Below, piece after piece: positions 1 through 7,715 of a DNA stretch of 37,726 nucleotides. The position numbers and the translations under genes were made by a program. Origin of the DNA: DASWTL01 sp966250385 (GTDB taxonomy: Bacteria; Bacteroidota; Bacteroidia; Sphingobacteriales; Sphingobacteriaceae); contig CBINHC010000019.1 of the NCBI GenBank assembly GCA_966250385.1, forward strand, positions 1-37,726, given 5' to 3'. The notes beneath the pieces were generated by a model that made no database searches, had not been told where the DNA came from, and saw only the letters and a program-made list of their open reading frames with translations. The first letter of the stretch is position 1. The number at the start of each line of letters is the position of its first letter.

Positions 1-72
1 AGCGTTATTTTAAGTAGTTTTTTGATAATTTTGTAGTTTCAGTTAGACAAACAACAATTAAACTTCAGAGTT

Positions 73-1074
73 TTGGCTATAATCCTCGGCATTGAATCTT
101 CCTGCGACGAAACTTCTTCGTCGGTGTGTATCAACGGTGTAATCCACTCAAATGTTATTGCGAACCAGGATGTACACCAGCGCTATGGCGGCGTCATTCC
201 TGAGCTCGCGTCACGCGTTCACCAGCAGAATATTATTCCAACGGTGGAACGTGCAATTACGGATGCTAAAATACATAAAAATGACGTTGATGCAGTAGCT
301 TTTACACGTGGCCCAGGGCTGCTTGGATCACTGCTCGTCGGCACGTCCTTCGCCAAGTCTTTTGCGCTCGCCCTGGATCTTCCTCTGATTGAAGTAAATC
401 ACATGCAGGCGCATATTCTGGCGCATTTTATTGATGATCCAAAGCCGAAGTTTCCCTTCCTCTGCCTGACGGTGAGCGGCGGCCACACGCAGATCGTCCT
501 TGTGCGCGACTATTTTGATATGCAGGTGATAGGCGAGACCATAGATGATGCTGCGGGAGAGGCGTTTGATAAAACGGCGAAGATCCTGGGGTTGCCTTAC
601 CCCGGCGGCCCGCTGATTGACCGGCATGCCTCTCAGGGGAATCCGACCGCATTCCAGTTTCCTGAGCCACAGATCCCGGGCCTGAACTTCAGCTTCAGTG
701 GACTGAAAACGAATATTCTGTACTTCGTCCGGGATCGGGTCAAAGAAGACCCGGAGTTCGTCCGGAACAATCTGAATGATATTTGTGCGTCGGTGCAGCA
801 CAGGATCGTCACGATCCTGCTCAACAAGGTGCGTAAGGCGGCCGGGGAACATGGGATCACGCAAATCGCGATCGCCGGCGGGGTGTCCGCAAATTCCGGT
901 CTCCGGCAGGCATTTACCGAAGCTTCTGCTCAGCACGGCTGGCGGCTGTTCGTTCCAAAGTTTGAGTATTGTACCGATAATGCGGCTATGATTGCCGTCG
1001 CCGGTTATTATAAATTTCTTAAAAACGATTTTATCGGTCAGGATACCGCTCCGTTAGCCCGGATGCCCATTTAA
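73..1074 (+). CDS. tsaD: tRNA N6-threonylcarbamoyladenosine synthase TsaD
   Basis: TsaD transfers the threonylcarbamoyl group from threonylcarbamoyl-AMP to A37 of tRNAs that read ANN codons, working in the cytoplasm with TsaB and TsaE. The 333-residue length is normal for the family. Visible ASKHA-fold motifs are the N-terminal GIESSCDET, the metal-binding HMQAH (His110, His114), SGGHTQ near residue 135, GEAFDKTAK and a C-terminal TDNAAMIA carrying the last metal ligand. The start is a TTG at 73; no in-frame ATG lies close enough upstream to encode the conserved N-terminus, so TTG is chosen. The gene is convergent with recA and shares a terminator with it. Only 72 bases precede it, so its upstream neighbour cannot be judged. 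Confidence 0.97.
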   Translation: MAIILGIESSCDETSSSVCINGVIHSNVIANQDVHQRYGGVIPELASRVHQQNIIPTVERAITDAKIHKNDVDAVAFTRGPGLLGSLLVGTSFAKSFALALDLPLIEVNHMQAHILAHFIDDPKPKFPFLCLTVSGGHTQIVLVRDYFDMQVIGETIDDAAGEAFDKTAKILGLPYPGGPLIDRHASQGNPTAFQFPEPQIPGLNFSFSGLKTNILYFVRDRVKEDPEFVRNNLNDICASVQHRIVTILLNKVRKAAGEHGITQIAIAGGVSANSGLRQAFTEASAQHGWRLFVPKFEYCTDNAAMIAVAGYYKFLKNDFIGQDTAPLARMPI

Positions 1075-1089
1075 AAACCACGGCATATT

Positions 1090-1139
1090 AAAAAGAGAAA
1101 GCCGGTCACTCTTAGTGAAGTGACCGGCTTTCTCTTTTT
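1090..1139. terminator. Bidirectional intrinsic terminator between tsaD and recA
   Basis: A 20-bp perfect inverted repeat (1090-1109 with 1120-1139) surrounds a 10-nt loop. Its GC-rich core GCCGGTCAC is flanked by A5 on the left and T5 on the right, so it can terminate transcription from both sides. It fills the gap between the convergent tsaD and recA genes. Confidence 0.93.
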
Positions 1140-1152
1140 ACTGAAATTCGAG

Positions 1153-2163
1153 TTAAACCCGTTCTTCCAGCTTTTCGCCGGTAACGGTCTCGCGGATTTT
1201 TGCCTCAAGTTCATCCATCAGATCCGGATTGTCAAGGATCAGCTGCTTTACTGCATCACGACCCTGCCCCAGACGGGTATCGCCATAGCTAAACCATGAC
1301 CCGGATTTCTTGATGATCTCAAAATCAACCCCGAGGTCAATAATTTCACCGGCTTTCGAAATACCTTCTCCGAACATGATGTCAAACTCACTAATCCGGA
1401 ACGGAGGTGCCACCTTGTTTTTTACAATTTTAACTTTGACGCGGTTACCTGAAACCTCATCAGAATCCTTGATCTGGGAGATACGGCGGATATCCAGGCG
1501 AACTGAAGCATAGAACTTCAGGGCATTACCGCCGGTGGTTGTTTCCGGGTTTCCGAACATCACACCGATCTTTTCACGAAGCTGGTTGATGAAAATGCAG
1601 CAGCATCCTGTTTTCGAGATTGTGCCGGTAAGTTTCCGGAGCGCCTGTGACATCAGGCGAGCCTGAAGTCCCATTTTTGAATCACCCATCTCTCCCTCAA
1701 TCTCACCTTTGGGAACCAGTGCAGCGACGGAGTCAATAACGATGACGTCAATCGCTCCCGAACGGATCAGGTTGTCAGCGATTTCAAGCGCCTGCTCACC
1801 GTTATCCGGCTGGGAGATCAGAAGGTTTTCAATATCTACCCCGAGTTTTTTCGCGTAATATTTATCAAAAGCGTGTTCAGCATCAATGAATGCAGCAATA
1901 CCGCCTTTTTTCTGAGCTTCCGCAATGATGTGGGTAGCCAGCGTAGTTTTACCGGAGGATTCCGGACCGTAAATTTCAATGATCCGTCCTTTGGGTACAC
2001 CGCCGATGCCAAGTGCGATATCAAGGCCCAGAGACCCGGTTGATATGGACTCGATCGGCTCTACAGCTGTATCGCCAAGCTTCATGATGGTTCCTTTTCC
2101 GTACGATTTCTCAAGCTTGTCAAGCGTTAGCTGTAACGCCTTCAGTTTGTCTGTATTGCTCAT
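1153..2163 (-). CDS. recA: Recombinase RecA
   Basis: RecA forms ATP-dependent filaments on single-stranded DNA for homologous recombination and SOS induction. The 336 residues fit the usual length. The Walker A motif GPESSGKT lies at residues 66-73. The VIVIDSVAALVPKGEIEGEMGD block, the RLMSQALRKLTG block and the FINQLREKIGVMFGNPETTTGG block (DNA-binding loop 2) are all intact. The C-terminal tail is acidic and ends in KLEERV. The ATG at 2163 is preceded by a TATATTTG -7 box ending 20 nt upstream, giving a short 5' leader. It lies downstream of nth on the same strand with about 100 bases between, so it probably has its own promoter. I saw no obvious LexA-type operator. Confidence 0.98.
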   Translation of the reverse strand: MSNTDKLKALQLTLDKLEKSYGKGTIMKLGDTAVEPIESISTGSLGLDIALGIGGVPKGRIIEIYGPESSGKTTLATHIIAEAQKKGGIAAFIDAEHAFDKYYAKKLGVDIENLLISQPDNGEQALEIADNLIRSGAIDVIVIDSVAALVPKGEIEGEMGDSKMGLQARLMSQALRKLTGTISKTGCCCIFINQLREKIGVMFGNPETTTGGNALKFYASVRLDIRRISQIKDSDEVSGNRVKVKIVKNKVAPPFRISEFDIMFGEGISKAGEIIDLGVDFEIIKKSGSWFSYGDTRLGQGRDAVKQLILDNPDLMDELEAKIRETVTGEKLEERV

Positions 2164-2183
2164 TTTTTTAGTTGATAAAAAGT

Positions 2184-2191
2184 CAAATATA
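2184..2191 (-). promoter_or_regulatory. Probable recA -7 promoter box
   Basis: On the minus strand this reads TATATTTG, an exact match to the Bacteroidota primary-sigma -7 consensus TAnnTTTG. It ends 20 nt before the recA ATG. The region upstream at the -33 position is AT-rich but shows only a weak TTTA rather than TTTG. Confidence 0.6.
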
Positions 2192-2267
2192 AAACAAGGG
2201 AATTTAAATTGCTAAAAATATTATCAAATTTATTTCCCTGATATCGTTCCTTAATATATTAATAATT

Positions 2268-3005
2268 CTATTGTTTTCCCTGGACTTTATCCAGGATTTT
2301 CGCTGCTGCGTTCGCCAGTTTTTTCTTCTGTGCGGCCTGGGTTTTTTTTTGTGCCGTCCGGGCCGTTGTTTTTTGCAGCTGCTCGTAATACTTGCAGAAG
2401 AAGGTTAAAGGACATTTATCGCACTGAGGTTTTCGCGCCAGGCAAATGTAACGCCCGTGGAGGATTAACCAGTGGTGTGCTATATAGATCTTGTCTTCCG
2501 GAAGATTCTTGACCAATTGCTTCTCAACGGCAAGGGGCGTCTTGCCGTTCACCAGCCCCAGTCTGTTTGCCACCCGGAATACATGTGTATCCACAGCCAT
2601 TGCCGGAGCGTTGTGGATCACCGACGCGATTACGTTGGCTGTCTTTCTTCCGACACCGGGCAGCTTCTGAAGATCGTCAATGTCCGAAGGGATTTCACCA
2701 TTGAACTCATTCACGATAACCTGTGCCATTCCGAGCAGGTGCTTGGACTTATTTCCGGGATAGCTCACGCTTCTGATATACTCAAAGATCTCTTCCCGAT
2801 CAGCCTTAGCCAGGGCATACGGATCCGGAAACCGGTGAAAGAGCGCCGGGGTGATCATATTGATCCGTTTATCGGTGCATTGTGCCGAAAGGATCACTGC
2901 TACAAGCAGCTCATATGAATTGGAATACTGCAGTTCTGTTTCTGCATTCGGCTGGTGAGTGGAGAAATACTCAATAAAAGCGTGATAGCGGTCTTTTCGG
3001 AGCAT
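2268..3005 (-). CDS. nth: Endonuclease III (DNA glycosylase/AP lyase)
   Basis: This is a bifunctional base-excision repair enzyme that removes oxidised pyrimidines and cleaves the abasic site. Counted from the ATG at 3005 the protein has 245 residues. The helix-hairpin-helix LPGVGRKTANVI carries the catalytic Lys121, and VDTHVFRV carries the catalytic Asp139. The [4Fe-4S] cluster ligands are Cys188, 195, 198 and 204 (C-x6-C-x2-C-x5-C). Residues 212-245 form a Lys/Ala/Gln-rich tail longer than in E. coli Nth, perhaps an unstructured DNA-binding extension. An upstream in-frame TTG at 3011 lies inside a TATCTTTG promoter box, so the ATG at 3005 is preferred. Confidence 0.96.
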   Translation of the reverse strand: MLRKDRYHAFIEYFSTHQPNAETELQYSNSYELLVAVILSAQCTDKRINMITPALFHRFPDPYALAKADREEIFEYIRSVSYPGNKSKHLLGMAQVIVNEFNGEIPSDIDDLQKLPGVGRKTANVIASVIHNAPAMAVDTHVFRVANRLGLVNGKTPLAVEKQLVKNLPEDKIYIAHHWLILHGRYICLARKPQCDKCPLTFFCKYYEQLQKTTARTAQKKTQAAQKKKLANAAAKILDKVQGKQ

Positions 3006-3008
3006 CGC

Positions 3009-3016
3009 CAAAGATA
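3009..3016 (-). promoter_or_regulatory. Probable nth -7 box, very close to the start codon
   Basis: The minus strand reads TATCTTTG, an exact TAnnTTTG match, with only three bases between it and the nth ATG at 3005. Transcription should begin at or next to the start codon, so the mRNA may be leaderless. No clear -33 TTTG is visible at the expected distance. Confidence 0.5.
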
Positions 3017-3046
3017 CGGCAACTGGAAGGAAAGAAAAAGGGCGTC

Positions 3047-3081
3047 AAAAGCGAAGCCACCTCAGAAAGATGGCTTCGCTT
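3047..3081 (-). terminator. Intrinsic terminator after the sigma factor/small protein pair
   Basis: An 11-bp perfect stem (3049-3059 with 3071-3081, AAGCGAAGCCA and its complement) has an 11-nt loop and is followed on the minus strand by a T-rich stretch starting TTTTGACG. It lies just after the stop of the small protein gene and before nth, so it separates the two transcription units. Confidence 0.8.
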
Positions 3082-3086
3082 GTCCC

Positions 3087-3299
3087 TCACAATGAACTGG
3101 AATAGTTGAGAATGTTCTCGATCGTATCGGATGACGGTACTTTAACCAACTTATCCAAACCCGTTTGGATAGAGTTGTAGAAGGTCGAATCTTCTTCGTT
3201 TAAACCCTCAGCAGAACAACCGGCTTCAACTTTTTCATTGAGAGGACAATGAAAAAAGGGAGTAAAGGTTTCTGTCATAAGCGGTATTTGATGCTTCAT
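3087..3299 (-). CDS. Small soluble protein of unknown function downstream of the ECF sigma gene
   Basis: I do not recognise this 70-residue protein. It has no signal peptide or membrane segment. It has two cysteines (Cys18, Cys28), a central acidic/polar section, and a C-terminus VPSSDTIENILNYSSSL of a style I associate with short Bacteroidota proteins encoded beside sigma factors. It follows the ECF sigma gene on the same strand after 61 bases and ends just before an intrinsic terminator, so the two are probably co-transcribed. That position makes a sigma-associated role, such as a soluble antagonist or partner, a reasonable guess. Nothing in the sequence shows it directly, and no zinc-finger anti-sigma motif is present. 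Confidence 0.7.
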   Translation of the reverse strand: MKHQIPLMTETFTPFFHCPLNEKVEAGCSAEGLNEEDSTFYNSIQTGLDKLVKVPSSDTIENILNYSSSL

Positions 3300-3360
3300 T
3301 GTTTATAAAACGGTACCGCTAATTTAATATTTTACCCCATCCGTTTTTTTTGAATCCGCA

Positions 3361-3945
3361 TCAATTCTTAATCGCAAGTTCCTTCGCCTGCATCATTTTT
3401 CTGAGGTTGTTCAGCGCATAACGCATGCGTCCCAGGGCTGTATTGATGCTGACATGCGTGATGTCCGCAATTTCCTTGAAGCTGAGGTCTCCGTAATGGC
3501 GCATGATCAGTACTTCTTTCTGTTCAGAAGGCAGCAGGTGAATCATCGCCTTGAGATCTTTGTGGGTTTGCTCGCGGACCATCCGGTCCTCCATGCTCTC
3601 GTCATAGATTTTAATGACATCGAAAATATCGAAACCGTCCACATTGGTTATAACGGGAGTCCGCTTTTCCCTGCGGAAATGGTCTATGACCAAATTGTGC
3701 GCAATACGCATGACCCATGGTAGGAATTTTCCCTCTTCGTTGTATTTCCCAGCCTTCAGGGTATTGATTACTTTGATGAAAGTGTCCTGAAATATATCCT
3801 CCGCCAGGTACTGATCCTTTACTAACAGGTAGATGGATGTGTAGATTTTTGCCTTATGCCGACGGATGAGTTCCTCCAGACTCGGCTCATGCCCCCCAAT
3901 ATAGGCATGAATAAGGTCTTGGTCATTTTGAGTTTGAAGCTTCAT
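3361..3945 (-). CDS. ECF-type RNA polymerase sigma factor
   Basis: This 194-residue protein is an alternative sigma factor with the two ECF domains. Region 2 spans roughly residues 25-95 (LAEDIFQDTFIKVI, then FLPWVMRIAHNLVIDHFRR, the -10 recognition segment). Region 4 spans about 130-185 (LPSEQKEVLIMRHYGDLSFKEIADITHVSINTALGRMRYALNNLRKMM, a helix-turn-helix). The two domains are joined by a charged linker. No typical membrane anti-sigma gene is next to it; instead a 70-residue soluble protein follows on the same strand. It is divergent from uvrA across 275 bases. Which promoters it reads cannot be told from the sequence. Confidence 0.95.
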   Translation of the reverse strand: MKLQTQNDQDLIHAYIGGHEPSLEELIRRHKAKIYTSIYLLVKDQYLAEDIFQDTFIKVINTLKAGKYNEEGKFLPWVMRIAHNLVIDHFRREKRTPVITNVDGFDIFDVIKIYDESMEDRMVREQTHKDLKAMIHLLPSEQKEVLIMRHYGDLSFKEIADITHVSINTALGRMRYALNNLRKMMQAKELAIKN

Positions 3946-4220
3946 AGGACTCCTACTTTATTTCCCCTTTAAATAAATAATAAGTGTGTTAAGTAGAGTT
4001 TTTCTCGATATACGGTCTCCTATGATTTTTAGATTTGGTGAATAGTGTGTGTTGTTGCTATATCAAATTAAGCATTTTTTTTACCAACATCAAAGTTTAA
4101 AATCAATAATGCCTTAAAAAAGTTACAGACAGTTATTTTTGTAAACGTCAGACCGGTCTCGTTTGTAGTAACTTTACCTTATTATTATATACGAAGACAA
4201 AGAGCGGGAGGTTTCAGCCC

Positions 4221-7022
4221 ATGAGCAAAGAATCGGAGAAAGATCCACAGAAATATATCGTTATAAAGGGCGCGCGGGTGCATAACCTGAAGAACATTGA
4301 TGTTGCCATTCCCAAGAATAAGCTGGTTGTCATTACCGGGATGTCCGGTTCCGGGAAATCCTCCCTCGCCTTCGACACCCTGTACGCCGAGGGGCAGCGA
4401 CGGTATGTCGAGAGCCTGTCGGCTTATGCGCGTCAGTTCATGGGCCGGATGAACAAGCCTGACGTGGACTACATCCGGGGCATTGCCCCCGCCATCGCCA
4501 TCGAACAAAAGGTCATCACCAGCAATCCAAGGTCTACCGTGGGAACTTCCACGGAGATCTATGACTACCTGAAGCTCTTGTTTTCAAGGGTCGGGAAAAC
4601 CATTTCACCGGTTTCCGGGCGGCAGGTGAGGCGGGATACCGTGACGGACGTGGTCAATTTCATTTCAGCCCTTCCCGGGGAGTCAGCTGTGACGATCCTT
4701 TGTCCGCTTCATCCGCACAACAACCGCTCGATCAAGGAGGAACTGGCGGTCCTAATGCAGAAGGGATTTCACCGGATTTCACTGGATGACCGTATCCGCC
4801 GGATCGAAGAGGTGCTGGAGGATGAGAGCCTTGGAAATGAACAGTTGAGCGATGATGCGCGTGTCAAGATCGTGATCGACCGGATTACCGTAAGTCAGGA
4901 GGAGGAAACGTTGAGCAGGATGGCCGATTCCGTCCAGACCGCTTATTTTGAAGGCCGGGGAGACTGTATCGTAGATACCGGTTCGGAGATCATTACGTTC
5001 TGCGATCGCTTTGAACTGGACGGGCTGAAATTTGAGGAGCCCACGCCTAACTTCTTCAGTTTTAATAACCCTTATGGCGCGTGCAAACGTTGCGAGGGTT
5101 ATGGAAGGATCGTCGGGATTGACGAAGACCTGGTCATCCCCGACAAGAGCAAGTCCGTCTATGACGGAGCTATCGCACCATGGCGGGGTGAAAAGATGCG
5201 TGAGTGGCTTGATAAACTGATCAAGCATGCATTGAAGTTCGATTTTCCCATCCACCGGGCCTACAGCCAGCTTAGCGCTGAGCAGAAGGAACTCTTGTGG
5301 ACCGGGAACCAGTATTTTGGAGGCCTGAATGAGTTCTTTAAGGAGCTGGAGTCCCATACGTATAAGATCCAGTACCGGGTGATGCTTTCACGGTACCGCG
5401 GAAAAACGAATTGTCCGGAATGTAAAGGGAGCCGCCTGCGAAAGGATGCCTCCTATGTAAAGGTGAACGGGAAATCCATTACCGATATCGTACTGATGCC
5501 GCTGGATGCCGCGCTGCATTTCTTCAACACGCTAGAGCTCGATGAGCGCGAAATGAAGATTGGAAAAAGACTTTTGCTCGAGATCACCAATAGAATCCGG
5601 TTCCTGAATGACGTAGGGTTGTCCTACCTTACTCTGAACCGGTTATCCAATACGCTGTCTGGCGGAGAGTCCCAGCGAATTAATCTGGCCACCTCGCTGG
5701 GAAGCTCTCTTGTGGGGTCCGTGTATGTGCTTGATGAGCCGAGTATAGGACTTCACCCCCGGGACACACATCGCCTGATTGGCGTCCTTAAATCGCTGCG
5801 CGATGTTGGCAACACGGTTTTGGTCGTGGAGCATGAGGAAGAGATCATGCAGGCTGCGGATCACCTGATTGATATCGGCCCTGAGGCGGGGACCCATGGC
5901 GGGGAACTGATCTTCACCGGGACCTATAATGAAGTCCTGAACGATGCGAGAAGCCTTACGGGCATGTATCTCAGCGGCCGGGAGGAGATACCGATCCCTG
6001 CAGTGCGCCGGAAATGGCATGACTCCATCGAGATCCGTGGTGCCCGGGAAAACAATCTGAAGGGTATCGATGTGAAGTTTCCCCTGAATGTTCTGACTTG
6101 TGTAACCGGTGTTTCCGGCTCCGGTAAAACCTCGCTGGTGAAGCGGATTCTTCAGCCTGCCATACAGAAAGCGATCGGCAACTATTCGGGCGAACAGACT
6201 GGCGCATACGACGGTATTGACGGCGACTACGGAATGATCCAGGCCGTTGAGGTGGTCGATCAGAATCCGATCGGACGATCATCCCGATCCAATCCGGTAA
6301 CCTATGTCAAGGCCTGGGACGAAATCCGTAATCTGTATGCCAGCCAGTCGTCGGCGAAGGCATCCGGCCTGAAGCCGGCGGCGTTTAGTTTTAACGTGGA
6401 AGGCGGGCGCTGTGACGTATGTCAGGGTGAGGGAGAAGTGAAAATTGAGATGCAGTTTATGGCCGATATTTTTCTCACATGTGAGGCATGCGGGGGAAAC
6501 AGGTTCAAACAACATATTCTTGATGTCACCTATCAGGATAAGAACGTTTCGGAAGTCCTCGACCTGACCATTGAAGAAGCACTTGACTTTTTTCGCGATC
6601 AGCCTAAGATCATGGCCAAGCTCCAACCGTTGGCAGATGTAGGTCTCGGTTATGTTCACCTCGGGCAGTCGTCCAATACGCTTTCAGGAGGAGAAGCCCA
6701 ACGGATAAAACTTGCGTCCTTTCTGGTAAAGGGAAACAACAGCAGCAAGACTCTTTTTATATTCGACGAGCCGACCACCGGCCTTCATTTTCACGATATA
6801 AAGAAGCTGCTGAAGTCCTTTAACGCACTAATCGAGCAGGGTAACACGATCATTGTTATTGAACACAATATGGATGTGATCAAGTCCGCTGACTGGGTCA
6901 TTGACATAGGCCCTGAGGGGGGTGATAAGGGCGGATCCGTTGTCTTTACCGGTGTGCCGGAGGACCTGATCCTGCTGGAAAATTCATATACGGGGCAGTT
7001 CCTGAAACAGCGTCTTTTGTAA
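4221..7022 (+). CDS. uvrA: Excinuclease ABC subunit A (UvrA)
   Basis: UvrA is the damage-recognition ATPase of nucleotide-excision repair and loads UvrB. At 933 residues it has full length, with two ABC modules. Walker A motifs are GMSGSGKS (40-47) and GVSGSGKT (630-637), and ABC signatures are LSGGESQR (479) and LSGGEAQR (821). Cysteine pairs for zinc modules are C288/C291, C398/C401 and C731/C734 with C754/C757. A further CxxC pair expected near residue 255 by comparison with E. coli is not evident (only Cys261). The 10-base palindrome AGACCGGTCT sits about 60 bases upstream. A near -7 box, TAACTTTA, lies at 4169-4176. A purine-rich GGGAGG at 4206-4211 could act as a ribosome-binding site. 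Confidence 0.98.
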   Translation: MSKESEKDPQKYIVIKGARVHNLKNIDVAIPKNKLVVITGMSGSGKSSLAFDTLYAEGQRRYVESLSAYARQFMGRMNKPDVDYIRGIAPAIAIEQKVITSNPRSTVGTSTEIYDYLKLLFSRVGKTISPVSGRQVRRDTVTDVVNFISALPGESAVTILCPLHPHNNRSIKEELAVLMQKGFHRISLDDRIRRIEEVLEDESLGNEQLSDDARVKIVIDRITVSQEEETLSRMADSVQTAYFEGRGDCIVDTGSEIITFCDRFELDGLKFEEPTPNFFSFNNPYGACKRCEGYGRIVGIDEDLVIPDKSKSVYDGAIAPWRGEKMREWLDKLIKHALKFDFPIHRAYSQLSAEQKELLWTGNQYFGGLNEFFKELESHTYKIQYRVMLSRYRGKTNCPECKGSRLRKDASYVKVNGKSITDIVLMPLDAALHFFNTLELDEREMKIGKRLLLEITNRIRFLNDVGLSYLTLNRLSNTLSGGESQRINLATSLGSSLVGSVYVLDEPSIGLHPRDTHRLIGVLKSLRDVGNTVLVVEHEEEIMQAADHLIDIGPEAGTHGGELIFTGTYNEVLNDARSLTGMYLSGREEIPIPAVRRKWHDSIEIRGARENNLKGIDVKFPLNVLTCVTGVSGSGKTSLVKRILQPAIQKAIGNYSGEQTGAYDGIDGDYGMIQAVEVVDQNPIGRSSRSNPVTYVKAWDEIRNLYASQSSAKASGLKPAAFSFNVEGGRCDVCQGEGEVKIEMQFMADIFLTCEACGGNRFKQHILDVTYQDKNVSEVLDLTIEEALDFFRDQPKIMAKLQPLADVGLGYVHLGQSSNTLSGGEAQRIKLASFLVKGNNSSKTLFIFDEPTTGLHFHDIKKLLKSFNALIEQGNTIIVIEHNMDVIKSADWVIDIGPEGGDKGGSVVFTGVPEDLILLENSYTGQFLKQRLL

Positions 7023-7068
7023 TTTGGCTGCCGCTACACCGTTTCTTATATGTATTATTGCCTGAACT

Positions 7069-7521
7069 ATGCTGTCGAAAAAGACTAAATATGCCATCAA
7101 GGCACTGGTTGTCCTGGGAAAGAATTACGGAAAGGAACCCATGCAGATCCTCCGGATCTCGCAGGAGGAACAGATTCCAAAGAAATTTCTTGAACAGATC
7201 CTGCTTTACCTGCGCAATTCCGGGCTGCTCCACAGTAAGAAAGGTGCCGGAGGAGGGTACAGTCTGAGCAAGCATCCCAAAGAGATTTTCCTGGTACAGG
7301 TGATGCGGATTACCGATGGTCCCATCGCCATGGTACCCTGCGTCAGCCTTAATTTCTACAACCGATGTGCTGAGTGCAGGGATGAAGTAACGTGCGGTAT
7401 CCGGGATGTCTTTGTCGATGTCAGAGACGCCACGCTAAAGATTCTGTCGGAAACAAGTGTACAGGATATCATCGACAGGGAGTCTAATCTACTGGGAGGC
7501 AACTTGTTGTCAGCCGAGTAG
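7069..7521 (+). CDS. Rrf2-family transcriptional regulator with a four-cysteine motif
   Basis: This 150-residue protein has the Rrf2 architecture. An N-terminal winged helix (residues about 1-70: LSKKTKYAIKALVVLG, IPKKFLEQILLYLRNSGLL, GAGGGYSLSK) is followed by a C-terminal dimerisation helix (about 110-140). Between them are Cys91, Cys100, Cys103 and Cys109, spaced C-x8-C-x2-C-x5-C. That differs from the three-Cys spacing of IscR and could hold an iron-sulfur cluster or sense thiols. It stands directly upstream of the sulfur-assimilation operon, as the cysteine regulator CymR (also Rrf2) governs sulfur genes in Bacillus. It is therefore inferred to control this operon. TATTATTG at 7053-7060, one mismatch from the -7 consensus, lies 8 nt before the ATG. 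Confidence 0.92.
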   Translation: MLSKKTKYAIKALVVLGKNYGKEPMQILRISQEEQIPKKFLEQILLYLRNSGLLHSKKGAGGGYSLSKHPKEIFLVQVMRITDGPIAMVPCVSLNFYNRCAECRDEVTCGIRDVFVDVRDATLKILSETSVQDIIDRESNLLGGNLLSAE

Positions 7522-7562
7522 GTTTTTTTTAAACAAATAGTCTACCAACTCTGTATAGTTTA

Positions 7563-7570
7563 TATATTTG
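7563..7570 (+). promoter_or_regulatory. Probable -7 promoter box of the sulfur operon
   Basis: TATATTTG is an exact match to TAnnTTTG. It ends 7 nt before the ATG of a short cysteine-rich ORF, so the predicted transcript starts at or a few bases before that ATG. A -33 TTTG is not visible at the usual spacing, which fits a promoter that needs an activator, though that is inference. Confidence 0.5.
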
Positions 7571-7577
7571 GATGGTT

Positions 7578-7649
7578 ATGAAAGACAAATACTTTCTCAC
7601 CTTTTTCCATTTTTCACACTCGATGTGGGGTTGTTGCAGCTGCCTTTAA
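7578..7649 (+). CDS. Cysteine-rich leader peptide ahead of sulfite reductase
   Basis: This 23-codon ORF begins ATG AAA GAC AAA and ends with TAA at 7647. Its product has an aromatic/His-rich first half (FFHFSHS) and finishes MWGCCSCL, so three of its last five residues are Cys, at codons 19, 20 and 22 (7632-7643). It lies between the Rrf2 gene and the sulfite reductase gene, just after an exact TATATTTG box, and is followed 36 nt later by a hairpin with a T-run. Cys runs near the end of a short ORF before sulfur genes are what a cysteine-sensing attenuator would look like: scarce Cys-tRNA would stall ribosomes there. Polycysteine leader ORFs acting this way are known in mycobacteria. The role here is inferred from position and composition. 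Confidence 0.72.
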   Translation: MKDKYFLTFFHFSHSMWGCCSCL

Positions 7650-7684
7650 AACCAGTACCCGAGAAATAATGTATTTAGTTACGC

Positions 7685-7715
7685 GCCTCCGCCTACCATG
7701 CTGAGGCATTTTTAT
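7685..7715 (+). terminator. Candidate attenuator hairpin before sulfite reductase
   Basis: GCCTC (7685-7689) can pair with GAGGC (7703-7707) around a 13-nt loop, followed directly by ATTTTTAT. The stem is only 5 bp, so it is a weak terminator. A smaller ATGC/GCAT stem inside the same region is an alternative fold. It lies between the leader ORF and the preferred sulfite reductase ATG at 7728, and contains the alternative upstream ATG at 7698. GTGGGG at 7625-7630, within the leader ORF, could pair with CTCCGC at 7687-7692 using two G-U pairs, a possible competing structure. Confidence 0.4.

Noticed and set aside
4150..4159. Palindrome AGACCGGTCT upstream of uvrA as an SOS-type operator
   Set aside because: A single ten-base palindrome with no second copy before recA or other repair genes in the window; chance is sufficient.
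7502..7530. T8 run after the Rrf2 gene as an intrinsic terminator
   Set aside because: The run is striking, but the sequence before it forms no stem longer than about four pairs, so read-through into the sulfur operon cannot be excluded.
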